From Tubiluchus corallicola (taxonomy: Eukaryota > Priapulida > Priapulimorpha > Priapulimorphida > Tubiluchidae): 64,000 nt of DNA. This document shows positions 1 through 15,786 of this stretch, in pieces. The stretch lies in NCBI GenBank assembly GCA_030141605.1, contig JAQGDQ010000095.1, positions 434,001 to 498,000 on the forward strand, given 5' to 3'. The first letter of the stretch is position 1; each line of letters begins with the position of its first letter. The notes under the pieces were generated by a model. It was given only the letters and a program-made list of their open reading frames with translations. It had not been told where the DNA came from and did not search any database. A program made the position numbers and the translations under genes.

Positions 1-20
1 AATATATATATATATATATA
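1..20. repeat. (TA)n microsatellite
   Basis: An uninterrupted TA dinucleotide run lies at the left edge of the window and probably continues outside it. Confidence 0.9.
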
Positions 21-529
21 CATGTACATTTGCTCGTAGCCTGCAGCTGAAAACTAGATACCATAGTTCCCCTTTTTACAATTACTCTTTATCTGTAAAC
101 ATAACAAAATGGATGTATATCATTGGCAGAAAAATAAAGTTAAAAGGAATCGACACATTCCATGCTGCCTACGAATCTAAAAAAATTAGGAATCTATGGA
201 GATGATTTCCCGATAATTACTGAATCGTGTTATAAACATTCCTAGTAACCACTGAACCATTTGCAACAAAAAAACATATAAAATGAACTGTCTCAGTCTC
301 TCACAGTCCCATGACGGTTTACTTTTAATTGGGACATCTAGGAAAAAAGACGGCAGAAAATTCGAAAAATCAGCTTTTTGACAATAAAGTTGTTTTCTGA
401 TTTCAAATCTATACTATACATGACTAAGTTAATGGTATAACTTCTCTACTTTTCGTCCACGAACTTCACGCGAAAAAACAGAATTTTAGTGTAAAATGCA
501 CAAGAGCTTTTACACTAAAACCATATAAT

Positions 530-1040
530 CTATTTCGATAGATTTAATTCACTTTCATCTGCTCCCAGAAGAATACCAAACGTGTGGATCATCCAGTGGA
601 AACCACGACTCCACGTAGGATTTCGCGTACGACATAAACCATGCAATGATAAGGCGTTCTTCCACATTAAAAACAAGAATTTAAAGCTAAAGCAGCAGCT
701 AATATTGCGTCTATTCCACTTACTCTGTAAACTGCCCATCTTACTTCTCCTCGTTTTTGTCGACAAAAGCTTTCACTTGCAAAATGCAACCAACAAATTC
801 ACTCCTATCGAAGCCCTCCTCCTCAGTCCTCACCAGCGACCGAAGCAAAAGACAGAAACTTCAGCTTTTCGTGAGCACCTATTTTTGCTTGTGCAATTCC
901 GTGGAGCTAGAAACGCATCAGTGGTATCACGCCCGACCATGGTTATACGGTTTTACAGTTTCATGATTAGTACAAATGAACCATATATGGGGAAGGGGGA
1001 GCATTCTCTGCCGCAAAGCGAATTCGAATCGAATTTGTGA
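530..1040. other. Unassigned stretch with long ORFs on both strands
   Basis: The plus strand has a 152-codon ORF (582-1040) and the minus strand a 78-codon ORF (530-766), and the segment is less AT-rich than its flanks. I do not recognise either translation. Neither shows a domain, a signal peptide or a convincing splice pattern. The plus ORF runs into the AT-rich repeat at its end, which argues against it being a whole gene. It may be an exon of a gene to the left of the window, a transposon remnant, or chance. Confidence 0.2.
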
Positions 1041-1375
1041 CTTTCGACTTTTGAATTGAATTTTGGGATCTTCAATCTTAATAAAATTGGAATTCAGTTT
1101 TCAAGTTTTTCTAATAGCTGTAATAAAGCGGTCTCAAAAAGATCATGCAAATTACATGATTTTATTCTAAAGTAAAAACAGCAATTTTATTTATAAGTCA
1201 TATACAGAAATCACAGCTAAACTGTGCTGATTACATGATGCTTCAAATGTTTTAATAATAAAGAATGCATGTAGTTGAAGTGCTAAACTATCCATTCAAA
1301 TATATAATTTCAGGTTCGAAGCGAATTCAAACTAAAACATTCGAATTCAATTTGAGTCAAATGTTCGTTATTCCC
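1016..1375. repeat. MITE-like TTCGAATT-rich repeat, copy 1
   Basis: The segment begins with GAATTCGAATCGAATTTG and ends with a related inverted sequence near 1340-1370. The centre carries a recognisable core (ACAGAAATCACAGCTAAACT, then a CTTCAAATGTTTTAATAATA block). The same order of blocks recurs at 51220-51610, and partial copies follow at 1400-1640 and 1960-2260. No coding capacity is seen. It is most likely a non-autonomous DNA element or an old satellite-like unit. Confidence 0.6.
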
Positions 1376-1399
1376 CACTAATGATTAGGTGCAAGCAAT

Positions 1400-2260
1400 T
1401 AATGCTACAAATTCAACTCGAATCAAATTTTTAGCTTTCAAATTTGAATTGCAGCAAATTTTGAATCTGTAATAAAACAATGATGTGCACAAAAAACTGA
1501 ATTTAGTTCTGAGATGACGAAGGCTGCGCATGCATATAGGATACGGCACCACTATTTACTACTAAGTGACTGATTCAGATAAACTGTGCTGACTGCATGT
1601 TGTTTCAAATGTTTTAATGAAAGAGTTAAACGTTCGATGCTCACTAATTCGAGATTAGTTTTGTATCGCCTGTAAGTTGTATGTTTTATTGCATATCTTG
1701 CAAATTGCCTCTGACGACTCAATAAACCTAAATGATATAAAGTAAGTACTTGCTTCGATCTACGAACCATGCTAACAATATAAATTATGCTTTCTAAATA
1801 ATTAATATAATATGACACCCAATACAGACTGCAGATGATCGCCAATGCTGACCAAATAATTCCCACTCCCAGCTAGAGCTCATTACTCATTTTCATTAAT
1901 GGCAGCTCTCAATTAAAGATCAATGATATTCCTTTCGTTCTGCGGTAAAAACTGGTCAAAATCAATTTTGTTAAAAAAATAATACACAAAAATAGCTGCT
2001 AAACTGTTCTTACTTCACGATATTCAAAATGCTTTAATTTCATATTCCAATTGAATGTGAATAAAAAACTCGTTTGAATCGAATTCTCACCTTTATCATG
2101 ATTACGGACAGTGTGGCTCTAATACAATGTCTATTAGCTAGAGGGGAGCAAAACCCTAGCAGAAATCGAATTCAATTACAATTTTTGGTCCTTGAATTCT
2201 AATCGTATCGAATTTCAAAATAACTTTTTAGAATTTTCGAATAAATTTTTAATCAGTAAT
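1400..2260. repeat. Partial tandem copies of the TTCGAATT-rich repeat
   Basis: Degenerate blocks of the family seen at 1016-1375 recur here: AAACTGTGCTGACTGCATG at about 1580, AGCTGCTAAACTGTTCTTAC near 1990, and several GAATCGAATT or AATTCGAATT cores between 1420 and 2250. The copies are too decayed for exact boundaries. 2260-2915 shows nothing recognisable before DMC1. Confidence 0.45.
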
Positions 2261-2915
2261 AAAAATGATAACTATTGTGTTAAAAAAAACTTGATACTTT
2301 ACTACTGAGATGGTGAAGACTGCACAATGGGCAGATTATTCCATTCATTCACTGCTTTTACAGTAAATGAATATTTACAAATGTCAAAAATTAGTTTTTA
2401 AACAGTTTTAAACTATATGTCCTCTAGTTAGTCTTTGAATCAACAACTAAATTAAAGAAATTTTCTGGCAAGATGTTTTCTTTCCTAGAGAGTATTTTAC
2501 AAACGCAAGTAAAATCTCCACAGTGTCTTCTTAATTCAAGTGTGGTCAAATTGCAATATTTTAATCTTTCTAAATAATGTGAGTCAGTAAATTAATTTTG
2601 GAGTAGGATTAGACTAGTAGACAGTTAAAGTTAGGATTCTATGCTTTGAATTCCTGGGATTGCTTATAACAAATAGATGGGAATTTTAACAGCAAATAAA
2701 TAATTACTTACTAGTTAGTTACAAGTTCAGATTGCTACACTTCAATTACCCTTCAGCCTTGAATTCATATCTGTGACAGATTACATCTTCTAAAGAATTC
2801 CATTATTGCTTACGATTACGAAAAACACGCAAATCAGCAAATTTTGCAGCAGACGAAAGACAGCACGTGTGACACTGTGAATAGTTAATGAATGTTGTGG
2901 TCGTTCTCGTAGGCT

Positions 2916-3956
2916 ATGGCTGCAACAATTCTAGAAAGGGAGGACCAAGAAGTAGAAGACCAAATGCTTGATGCTGATGAAGACGAAACATTTTTTCAGG
3001 ATATTGACATGTTGCAAAATCACGGAATAAATGTAGCTGACATAAAAAAGTTAAAATCTTCAGGCATTTGCACTATTAAGGGAGTTCAGATGATCACCAG
3101 AAAGAAACTGTGTGCTGTGAAAGGAATATCTGAAGCAAAAGTTGATAAAATCAAGGAAGCAGTAGCAAAAATTTGCAACGATGGATTTCTCACTGCTTTG
3201 GAAGTGAGTGATAGGCGAAAACAAGTATTTAAGGTTTCAACTGGAAGTCACGAATTAGATAAACTACTGGGTGGTGGAATTGAAAGTATGGCAATAACTG
3301 AAGCATTCGGAGAATTCCGGACTGGAAAGACCCAGCTTTCACATACACTGTGTGTTACTAGTCAACTTCCTGGAGCCAATGGTTATACAGGAGGAAAAGT
3401 GATTTTCATTGATACCGAAAATACTTTCCGACCAGATAGGCTGAAAGATATAGCAGATCGTTTTAACTTAGATCACAGTGCTATGCTAGATAATGTTCTG
3501 GTTGCAAGAGCTTACACAAGTGATCACCAGTACGAGTTAATGGACTATGTTGCTGCAAAGTTTCATGAAGAAGCTGGAGTCTTTAAAATGCTAATAGTGG
3601 ACTCAATAATGGCATTATTTCGTGTTGATTACTGCGGACGCGGTGAGCTAGCTGACAGACAGCAGAAACTGGCGCAGATGATGTCTCGCTTGCAGAAAAT
3701 TTCGGAAGAATACAACGTAGCAGTATTCATTACAAATCAGATGACTTCAGACCCAGGAGCAGCAATGAGTTTTGTGGCTGATCCAAAAAAGCCGGTTGGT
3801 GGCCATATACTTGCTCATGCTTCAACAGTTCGAATTAGTCTTCGTAAAGGTCGAGGTGAAAATAGAATAGCCAAGATATACGACAGTCCAGATCTTCCTG
3901 AAAATGAAGCAACTTATGCAATAACAAGTGGTGGCATCTGTGATTCAAAAGAGTGA
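2916..3956 (+). CDS. DMC1: DMC1 meiotic recombinase, intronless
   Basis: This is the meiosis-specific RecA/Rad51-family strand-exchange ATPase, which forms filaments on resected single-stranded DNA in the nucleus and pairs homologous chromosomes. The 346-residue product is close to the roughly 340 residues of animal DMC1. The N-terminal helix-hairpin-helix domain spans about residues 30-95. Walker A GEFRTGKTQ is at 132-140 and Walker B MLIVDS at 225-230. The DMC1-type C-terminus (DSPDLPENEATYAITSGG) and the LAHAS segment are intact. DMC1 is favoured over RAD51 by the FRTGKTQLSHTLCVT and FRVDYCGRGELADRQQKLAQ segments. The start ATG has a G at +4 and the whole frame lies in one exon. The sequence TCGTTCTCGTAG just upstream could be a 3' splice site of a 5'UTR intron. 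No poly(A) tract or target duplication is evident, so if it is a retrocopy it is old and apparently conserved. Confidence 0.97.
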   Translation: MAATILEREDQEVEDQMLDADEDETFFQDIDMLQNHGINVADIKKLKSSGICTIKGVQMITRKKLCAVKGISEAKVDKIKEAVAKICNDGFLTALEVSDRRKQVFKVSTGSHELDKLLGGGIESMAITEAFGEFRTGKTQLSHTLCVTSQLPGANGYTGGKVIFIDTENTFRPDRLKDIADRFNLDHSAMLDNVLVARAYTSDHQYELMDYVAAKFHEEAGVFKMLIVDSIMALFRVDYCGRGELADRQQKLAQMMSRLQKISEEYNVAVFITNQMTSDPGAAMSFVADPKKPVGGHILAHASTVRISLRKGRGENRIAKIYDSPDLPENEATYAITSGGICDSKE

Positions 3957-4113
3957 TATTTTCAATGAGCTACAAGTTTTTAGGTATTGGTTATTAAATG
4001 TTACTATACATCTTTATGCTGTACTATGTCCATAAATCTATTTTTTGTCACAAAAGATTTGTAGTAGTAGTACGCATAATTTGAGAGTATGTATAGAAAG
4101 TTATTTTAGTTGT

Positions 4114-4119
4114 AATAAA
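4114..4119 (+). terminator. Poly(A) signal AATAAA for DMC1
   Basis: AATAAA lies about 160 bp after the DMC1 stop and is followed by a T-rich stretch, which fits a normal cleavage and polyadenylation site. The remaining sequence to 4639 is AT-rich and without other features. Confidence 0.6.
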
Positions 4120-4639
4120 ACACACTTTTCTATTTTATCTTGACAGCTTTGTAAGCTGCATTAAACCCAATTTGCTTTAGATTTCACATTAATACACAGA
4201 GATTTTTCAACTTGTAACTTTTTTGCAGAGAAGTTGATATCTGTAGCAATTTTTACACTGTTTTGTTAAGAAGTAATATACACATACATAGTTTAAACTG
4301 GAAACTATTTTTTCGATCTCTGTCTTATATGACATGTTATCATTTTTTAAATTATATTTGTCAGGTTTTATATAATTATTTAATATTAAAATTTACATTT
4401 GACATAAATTTATCAGTTGTCTAACTCTTTTTTTTAACTTCAAGAATTCGTAATTCTTTCCAGAGATTTTAATATTTATAATTATTTTGTTATAGTGTTT
4501 TTTTAATAAAATTCTATGGTGTAATATATACAGTTATTAAGACAGCCCCTAATTTTTTTTGTTGTTGTTCTGTATGAAATGTTATCATTTTTTCAATACA
4601 TGTTGGACCATACAAAATTTGTTACATTGTTTGACATTA

Positions 4640-5108
4640 CAGTCAACCTCGGGTATAAGGTATTCGCTTATAAGGGACCACCAAAGCTGGTCCCGATTTT
4701 TCAACACGTTTTTCCTACGTAAAAATCTTCGTATATAAGGTACTCGGATATAAGGAACTTTCGGTTATAACAGCCGATATCTTCAGGTCCCACATAATAA
4801 AAACCTAGGTAAATTACGTCGCATATAAGGGACCCTATGACCAGAGCGAAATTGATGGATTTTTAACCTCAATTTTTCGCAGACAGCCTTCGAACAGCTT
4901 GGTTTCCACGGGTCACATACATCTCGCGTCACTGAAGGAGCTTCCTACAGACCATTTGCACTGAATGTGTAGCAATAATCCATAAAAATACGGGTAAAAG
5001 TACAGGTCTAGATACACCATCTATATACAACTTTGGCTATAAGGGACATCAGATATAAGGGGCGATTTTTTCCGGTCCCGAGGTGTCCCTTATATATGAG
5101 GTTGACTG
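4640..5108. mobile_element. TA-flanked pogo/Tigger-type MITE
   Basis: The element starts with CAGTCAACCTC and ends with its inverted complement GAGGTTGACTG. It is flanked on both sides by TA, the target duplication of Tc1/mariner/pogo elements. Near both ends there are repeated TATAAGG or ATAAGGGAC words, which resemble the subterminal transposase-binding repeats of pogo-like elements. At 469 bp it has no coding frame and is non-autonomous. Confidence 0.85.
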
Positions 5109-7894
5109 TATACTTAATTATCTATTAAAATTTACATTTGATACAAATTTATTGACAACAGTTAATGTTGCTATCATCATTAACCATTTATTCTTTAATT
5201 ATACATATTTGTCACTGTAACTTCACTGACTTTGAGAAAATTTTGATATAAAGCAGGATGATCCAGTGTGATTGTGTGATTTGCATGTGCTGTGCAATTA
5301 AGTCCACAGTTGTAAGGGATGAGTTACATTAGTTTATGGTACTGCACTGCGTTACTGCAATTGTGAACGCATATGATAATTCACTATTCGAGTATTATCG
5401 GCATTCGAATATTTGAATGACCATTTGGATAAAGGGTTTCTTAATTCTAATCAAATTTAAACGTGGGGCAGTCATTTGAATAACTAACTGAACACAAATA
5501 TTTAATTACCAACACTAATCTATACATGCCGTATTAATGATTTTGAGAAAACGTCCTATTCCGTCATGTCCACCAACATCATTACTGCTCAGTGCATAAG
5601 CATGATTTGCAGGGTGGCCTGTGTCAAAGGGACAAAAAGTATAATAAAGCAACATACATATAGATTAATTTCATTTTTAGTGAAAACCAATAAATTTTGG
5701 TCTATTTCATTATTACAGGTACATGAACTGGCTGCAAAAGCTTTTGTGCAGTTGATACACAATACAGCTAAAAGGGAAGGGGAACTCAACTGTTGGTTTA
5801 CACACAACCATGTTAATCTATAACTTGCCAAATGTATGGAACTCTTGTGTGGAAATCAAAACAGTTGAGATGCCCTATTTTTGTATTTCTACATGTGTGC
5901 TATAATGCATGTAAATTCTATCAGCAACAGTGTCCTATGGCATTTCACACACTAAAAAGAAGCACTGTACATTTTAAGCAACATATTTCAGTACAATGTG
6001 ATTAAAGTTTTTTTGAAAATCAACAATGAACATTAATTTATTTTTGGTTTACAAATTAATATACATGCAAAAAACAAGCCGTATCTATAATTCAGTTGTC
6101 TATTTCACAATCTAAGTAAGAATTTTCAAAATGCTAATTTTTTTAAAAGTTAGTTCATTAAAGACAAGAAAAATGAAGATGAATGTGAATTTCAAAAATT
6201 TACATTACAAAATTATTTTAGTTTACTACAAGTTTGTGTTAATGGCATATTATCGTGACGGCATTTGGACAGTCCATGGGTTGTTTTATGCTTGATGGTA
6301 GTCAAAATGAAAACACGGAAAATTTCTCTTACCGTGAGTATGTACATATGTTGACTACAGCCACCAAGCAATATAATTTTTGGAGCTGCTTTTTCTGAAA
6401 CTTACATTTTCCGAAGTTCCATTTCTTCTCGTTCAGATTTTGCCCAAACTCAGTGCAGTTTTACGCAACCTCATTGACAGTAATTAAAAAATCTAACATC
6501 AATTTTGTATGTACACGTGAAATTAAATCATATCAAATTTTCTAAATAATAAATAATAATATAAATAAATATACAACAACCTTAGGTCACACAACTTGCT
6601 GCACAGATAGAAAAGTTAAAATACTTACACACTGTTAAACTTTTGTCTATAACTCCACACACTATTTAATAGCACGTTGCAATACCCTAGCTTTTATAAG
6701 GTGACTATATAATGAGAGTATTGTTTTACAATTTAAATTTCCGCCAGTGCTGATGAAGCTACAACTGAATATACTTAAATGACTAGCTGGCGAAAACAAC
6801 TCAATTATGCTTAATAAGTACATGTTCATGTACAAATTTTTAATTCAGAGTTTTTGCAGTGTTTGTATAACCCTGGCTGCCATTGTTGAACAGTAGCTTT
6901 TCACATGTTAAGACATAGAATTTTAATGTAATGACTTCAGTCATAATTATTTTAAGTTCGCACTTTATTCTGGTCACTATTGTAACTGTTGCAACAAGCA
7001 CTGGGTATTTGATAACTATTAAAAAGCATTAAAGTTAAAATATATTATAAATAATAAAACTAACATAATTCTTTATAAAATCGGTCCCATTAGTAGCAGA
7101 ATGATAGCAACTTACTGAACTTAGTATACACAAACAAAGCCAAACCTCACAGAGATGAGCTCCACGGCGTTTGAAGTAATGTTTTGCACATAAAAACTAC
7201 TACCTGAAGATGTTGTTTATATGAAGCTCTTTATTGCAGTGTTGCACTGAAACAAACATGCATTCTTTTATAATGTAATGTCACAGCAAAAAAAATGCAT
7301 GCAAGCTATTTGGGTTTGAAACTTTAAAAACATATTTTATGAAAGTAACTATTCGACAATGTTCTGTATTCGATAATCACCATCATAATTCTGCATTCAA
7401 TAGAATGACGTTAAAATGTGCGCAATACAAATCTACAGCAATTGTCAAGATTATAAACATATAACAAACATTACACAGCCATACTTACCCAAGAAGAATT
7501 ACAGAATCGATATTTTTGTCAAGTTGATCTCAGAAGTACCATTGTTATGAGGCCTAAAAAGTATAAAAATATTTAGGTACCTTTTATAAACACATAACAT
7601 AATCACTGTAGTGCACCAACAAATAGTAAGGTTAAAAATCAATTCAAGAGCATGTTTGTAAAAAAATAAATGCAGGTATAAATAGATGTAAATTGGATAA
7701 ATTAAAGTAAGCAACCTTAATGACAGCAATGCGTTCCAGCAGATCGATGTGTTGAGTTACACGTGGCAAAATGAAGCCATGTTTAAACATGGAAACAAAA
7801 TCAAAGCACAAGAATACGACCAACTGATGCCTTATAGAATAATCAGTAATGCTTGTGTCACTTAACTCATACAAATTGACTGTTTTCATTCTAG
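5109..7894. other. Intergenic stretch, mostly featureless
   Basis: This AT-rich stretch lies between the MITE and the last MOSPD exon. Apart from a weak exon candidate at 5719-5823 (listed separately) I see no coding signal. The left part (5380-5480) has some TTCGAAT words like the repeat at 1016. The right part is expected to contain the MOSPD 3'UTR. Confidence 0.5.
5719..5823 (+). other. Candidate orphan terminal exon
   Basis: The acceptor-like sequence TTTCATTATTACAG is followed by 34 in-frame codons and a TAA. The peptide starts VHELAAKAFVQLIHNTAKRE. I do not recognise it, and no matching upstream exon was found between DMC1 and this point. It could be the 3' end of an undetected + gene or a chance frame. 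Confidence 0.2.
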
Positions 7895-12239
<4,345 letters not shown>

Positions 12240-13624
12240 CTAAATCAAAGCCTTGTAAACTGTGCCACACGAGAAAATCTAGGTAACTTGTAGAGGGGAC
12301 AATTTATTAATGGGTCAACGAGTCCTGCTTTGTTCAGCACCCAGGCTGCACACAGAACACCATCTCTGCCTTTAATTAGAGAGGTGACCTTACCCAAAGG
12401 AGATATGTGATGTGGACAGGGGACTGCTTTTACCAAAACAACTTCACGTTCCCTAGGAAGGCGACTACTGCCACATGGATTATACCACTTACGAAGTGTG
12501 GGTAAGTAGGAGGATAGCCATCTTTTCCAAAACTGCTGACATGAGAAAACACGATAGGTCCACTTATGAACCAAAGAGAGCAGGGTAGGGGGCAGAAAGC
12601 TTTGTTGAATAGTAACATCTAACCTTGCCTGGAGGTGATGTACCAAGTATGAAATGAAGAGGGGTGAGGATTCCTCAAACGAGTCAATCTCAGTAAAAGG
12701 CCTTCTATTGATGGATTCCTCTACATCACAAATTATAGTACAGAACTCAGAAAATGAAAGAGACGAATTACCAAGCGTTTTCTTCATACATGACATTACG
12801 CTTGCCAAAAACCTCCCGACCAGGAAGAAGTTTCTGGGATAAGTTTCCACGATACCTGGCCTCTAAGCAATTTCGAAAAAGCCATAAAAGACGAGCCATT
12901 GGTTCTGTAAAAGTATGAGACTACACCTCTTTGAGCAAAAAAAACCCACGAATGGCCAGAGAAGTCTCAGCTTCATTCAGACAACTGACTACTTCTAAAT
13001 GAAATAATACCTTGGTCACAGAGCAAGTAAACAGAAGAATCCAACAAATTTCATTTCAGCATAGATGGAAAGGGCCCATATGATCAAGTCCAACCCGAGA
13101 AAATGGTCTGCTTGGAACAGTTACCTAAATAAAGGTAAGACGGACTCATGAGAAGTGAATGGTCGCATATTTGCATGACATATTTGCATATTTTGCAAAT
13201 TTCTGTATGTTGGGAGTGAATCAACAGCAGCTTCAAACATGTCCCAGAAAGGTCTCCCCTCGAAAAAGTTTCCACCGAACTTTGGTACCCTTAACTTATG
13301 CTCCTAGCATCCTGAGACTGCAAATCTTGAGACTCTAAATGCGAAAGTAGTCTTTTGCTTTAAACAAAATTGCATTTGTCTGTTCTCATACCTAGCGTAT
13401 TCTGTCATTTCCTTTTCAGCCGCCTCACAGTCAGGATCATCAATTAAAAGCTCTAAAATATCATTGTGCACCGTCTCTAACGAAGCAAACTGAATCTCCA
13501 CTTTGTGAATGAAATATGCAAGTTTGTCTTGATAATTCGCTGTTTCATATGCTGAATTTAACCCATTTAGCCTAGAAGTTAACACAGTTTTTTCCCGTTT
13601 CCTCTTAGAGAGTAAGTCTTCCAT
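12240..13624 (-). mobile_element. Decayed BEL/Pao LTR-retrotransposon fragment
   Basis: Read on the minus strand, 13624-13304 encodes a gag-like N-terminus beginning MEDLLSKRKREKTV. The frame then breaks. Around 13110-13070 an integrase-core piece appears (FSRVGLDHMGPF). 12850-12245 encodes a 201-codon frame matching the end of the BEL/Pao integrase and its DUF5641-type tail (FWKRWLSSYLPTLRKWYNP, then VVLVKAVPCPHHISPLGKV). Protease, reverse transcriptase and RNase H are missing, so gag and integrase were brought together by an internal deletion. I did not find LTRs. It is not functional. Confidence 0.8.
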
Positions 13625-13729
13625 TGTTCTACTGTACCAGTAGAATACTCCTACACTACAGCGCAACAGATTTATTACACAGTGAATTGAAGCATTGATG
13701 AGGAAGACGATCGATAAATCTACCAACTA

Positions 13730-14607
13730 CTACACAGGCATCTGCTTCTGAGCAAGTGGACGAAGCGGAATGTACCAACAATGACAATGAATTTCCCGTG
13801 TGCTAACACTACTGAATCTGAATCCATTGAAAATTACTGAATGCACAAAATGTTTCTATCCGGCTCGAAGCGGTATATAAATATTGAAAATGTGTTTAAA
13901 TGTTCAGTTAACAGGTAAAAGAATGGATAAAACTAAAACTGGCTTTTATTGAAGTGAACCCATTTTAATGTCTCCTGTGCATGTGCGGCAGTAATATTAG
14001 ACAATACAAAATTCCACATAATGATATTCAAAAATTCTGCTCAAATCCAATGTCAAAAAACTTGCAGTGCCCAGCAATAAAATGTAGTCGTTAAGTCTAG
14101 CGGTTGTGCAGTCATTAAATGCAGGGTGTAAAAAAAAGAATTTACTCTGTAAACCTTCATTTCTTATTTCTTACCTGAAAATATGATAAGATAACAATAC
14201 TTTATGTAATGGTCTGGCCTAGACACTGCTCACTAGTAATACTGTCAGTACGACTATATAATGAAATTTTATACTAGTTAATAAATTTAACTTATTTCTA
14301 AGTCATGTGCTTCCCATTAAGTTATTAATTGCCTGCAATGATAAGAAAAGGTGTAATAACCTGAGCTTTCTTATATAAAGATCTGGAATTTGCGAGGTTT
14401 ACAGAGAAGTTTCACACCATGCAAAACTATGTTAGCAGTATGGTTTTAGTTCAATAAGATTTCAGCATCTAGAAAATATTAATATCACCCGAGTAAACGT
14501 GTTATGAGTTATATACAATGATGTGTGGTACACAAATTTGATTTTGTTTCTTGATTTTGCAACGAGCAAAGTAAATACAATGTTTGGAGGTTTTTTGGAG
14601 GTTTTTA
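13730..14607. other. Intergenic, no recognisable feature
   Basis: I see no coding exon, clear repeat or structural element between the BEL/Pao fragment and the dispersed repeat at 14608. Confidence 0.4.
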
Positions 14608-14767
14608 GGCCCACTGTGAGGAACGGGGGCCTAAAAACCCCCAAAAATGGCCATTTTTGTGGATTTTTTGCAAAACTTATACCTCTTATTTCTAGAGATC
14701 CGGAATGGGCCACCGGTGGTGCTGGTAATGATTGAATAGCCCATTCAACGGTGGGTGTAATAGTCAT
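14608..14767 (-). repeat. 160-bp dispersed repeat, copy 1
   Basis: On the minus strand this reads from ATGACTATTACACCCACCG to CCGTTCCTCACAGTGGGCC. It matches, block by block and over the same 160-bp length, the segment 49516-49675 on the plus strand. Shared words include GTATAA-TTTTGCAA, AATGGCCATTTT/ACGGCCATTTT and CCCCCGTTCCTC. A short TA run lies beside it at about 14777-14790. I do not recognise the family. Confidence 0.75.
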
Positions 14768-14829
14768 ATTTAGATATATATATATATATTAAGCCCATAC
14801 CGCCGAACAATAAATTAAAAAGTATACTT

Positions 14830-15333
14830 TTCTAAATCACACAAGTCTGCTTATTTGCAAAAATTACAAAAATTCCTTCAACAGTTGGTTGCTTCATTTT
14901 CTCGTGAAGAAGTTGGCTCACAAAGTTCTCGTAATTATAAAAACTTTGAAACTCTGTTGCTGTGTGATGCACATATTCTTGTAAAACATCTAGTGCTTGG
15001 TGTGCTTGAGCATTTTCTTTGCCAAATCTTCTGCTTTCTGATGCACAAAAGGAGCGTTCACTCGAACATCTTTTTCTCTTGTGTTTGTAAACCACACTCT
15101 TAATGCTGACTCCACTTCACAGTCTTTTCCTGTCGCCTCTTAGATGCTAGATTCTCATCTTGGCTTGCTGACTGCTCAATTTCAGATTGTATTTTCAATA
15201 TTCTGCCGAGAGGACTTTGAGAAATTTTCAACTGCGCTGCTGCACACCTCTGCCCCATCTTTGGAAGTTTATCGTACTACTCTAAAATTTTCAGTTTCTC
15301 CTTAACTGTTAGATCTTTACGCTTATGCTCCAT
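14830..15333 (-). pseudogene. pogo/Tigger-type transposase N-terminal pseudogene
   Basis: From an ATG at 15333 the minus strand encodes MEHKRKDLTVKEKLKILE, a premature stop, then YDKLPKMGQRCAAAQLKIS. This is the CENP-B/pogo-type N-terminal helix-turn-helix that binds transposon ends. After a frameshift the second DNA-binding part follows (VESALRVWFTNTREKDVRV) and stops at about 14990. Decayed sequence continues to about 14830. No DDE catalytic domain is present. It lies about 450 bp from the TA-flanked MITE at 15787 and may derive from the same invasion, but the element ends do not enclose it. Confidence 0.75.
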
Positions 15334-15786
15334 TGTTTAAACTTCTTAACTCTATGCCCTTATTTGCTGTATGATGTTTACTCTTGTAAGTCACAAGGAA
15401 TACTGGCTGATAACTGTACCTGCATCTTTGACTATTAACTCATTAAGCCTGAAAGCGTGATTTGCAACTAGAGCATCAAAAGGAAACCACTAGGTAAATG
15501 ATTAAATGTTTAGCTTCCAGAAATTCTTTGGGTAATGTGGTTAATTGCAGTGGGTAAGCAGGTAACAGATTCAAAGCAAAACCACTATGCTAGCGTATTA
15601 GTGCATGATGAACGTATCTGTTTACAAACAAAACAGTACTTAACATGATTGTTTATATATATAAAGAACAAAAGGGACGTAAAGATGACATAAAAGTAGG
15701 AAAGGCTGTTTTGGCACATACAAATGTCTTATTTTAAGTATGTGAAGGAAAAATTTTGAGTCAATTACTGATAGTTTTTAGGTATA

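Noticed and set aside
7122-7204. Alternative last exon for MOSPD (acceptor near 7204, phase-compatible)
   Set aside because: The tail lacks a hydrophobic helix. The exon at 8010 is nearer and gives a membrane segment, so it was preferred, though not proven.
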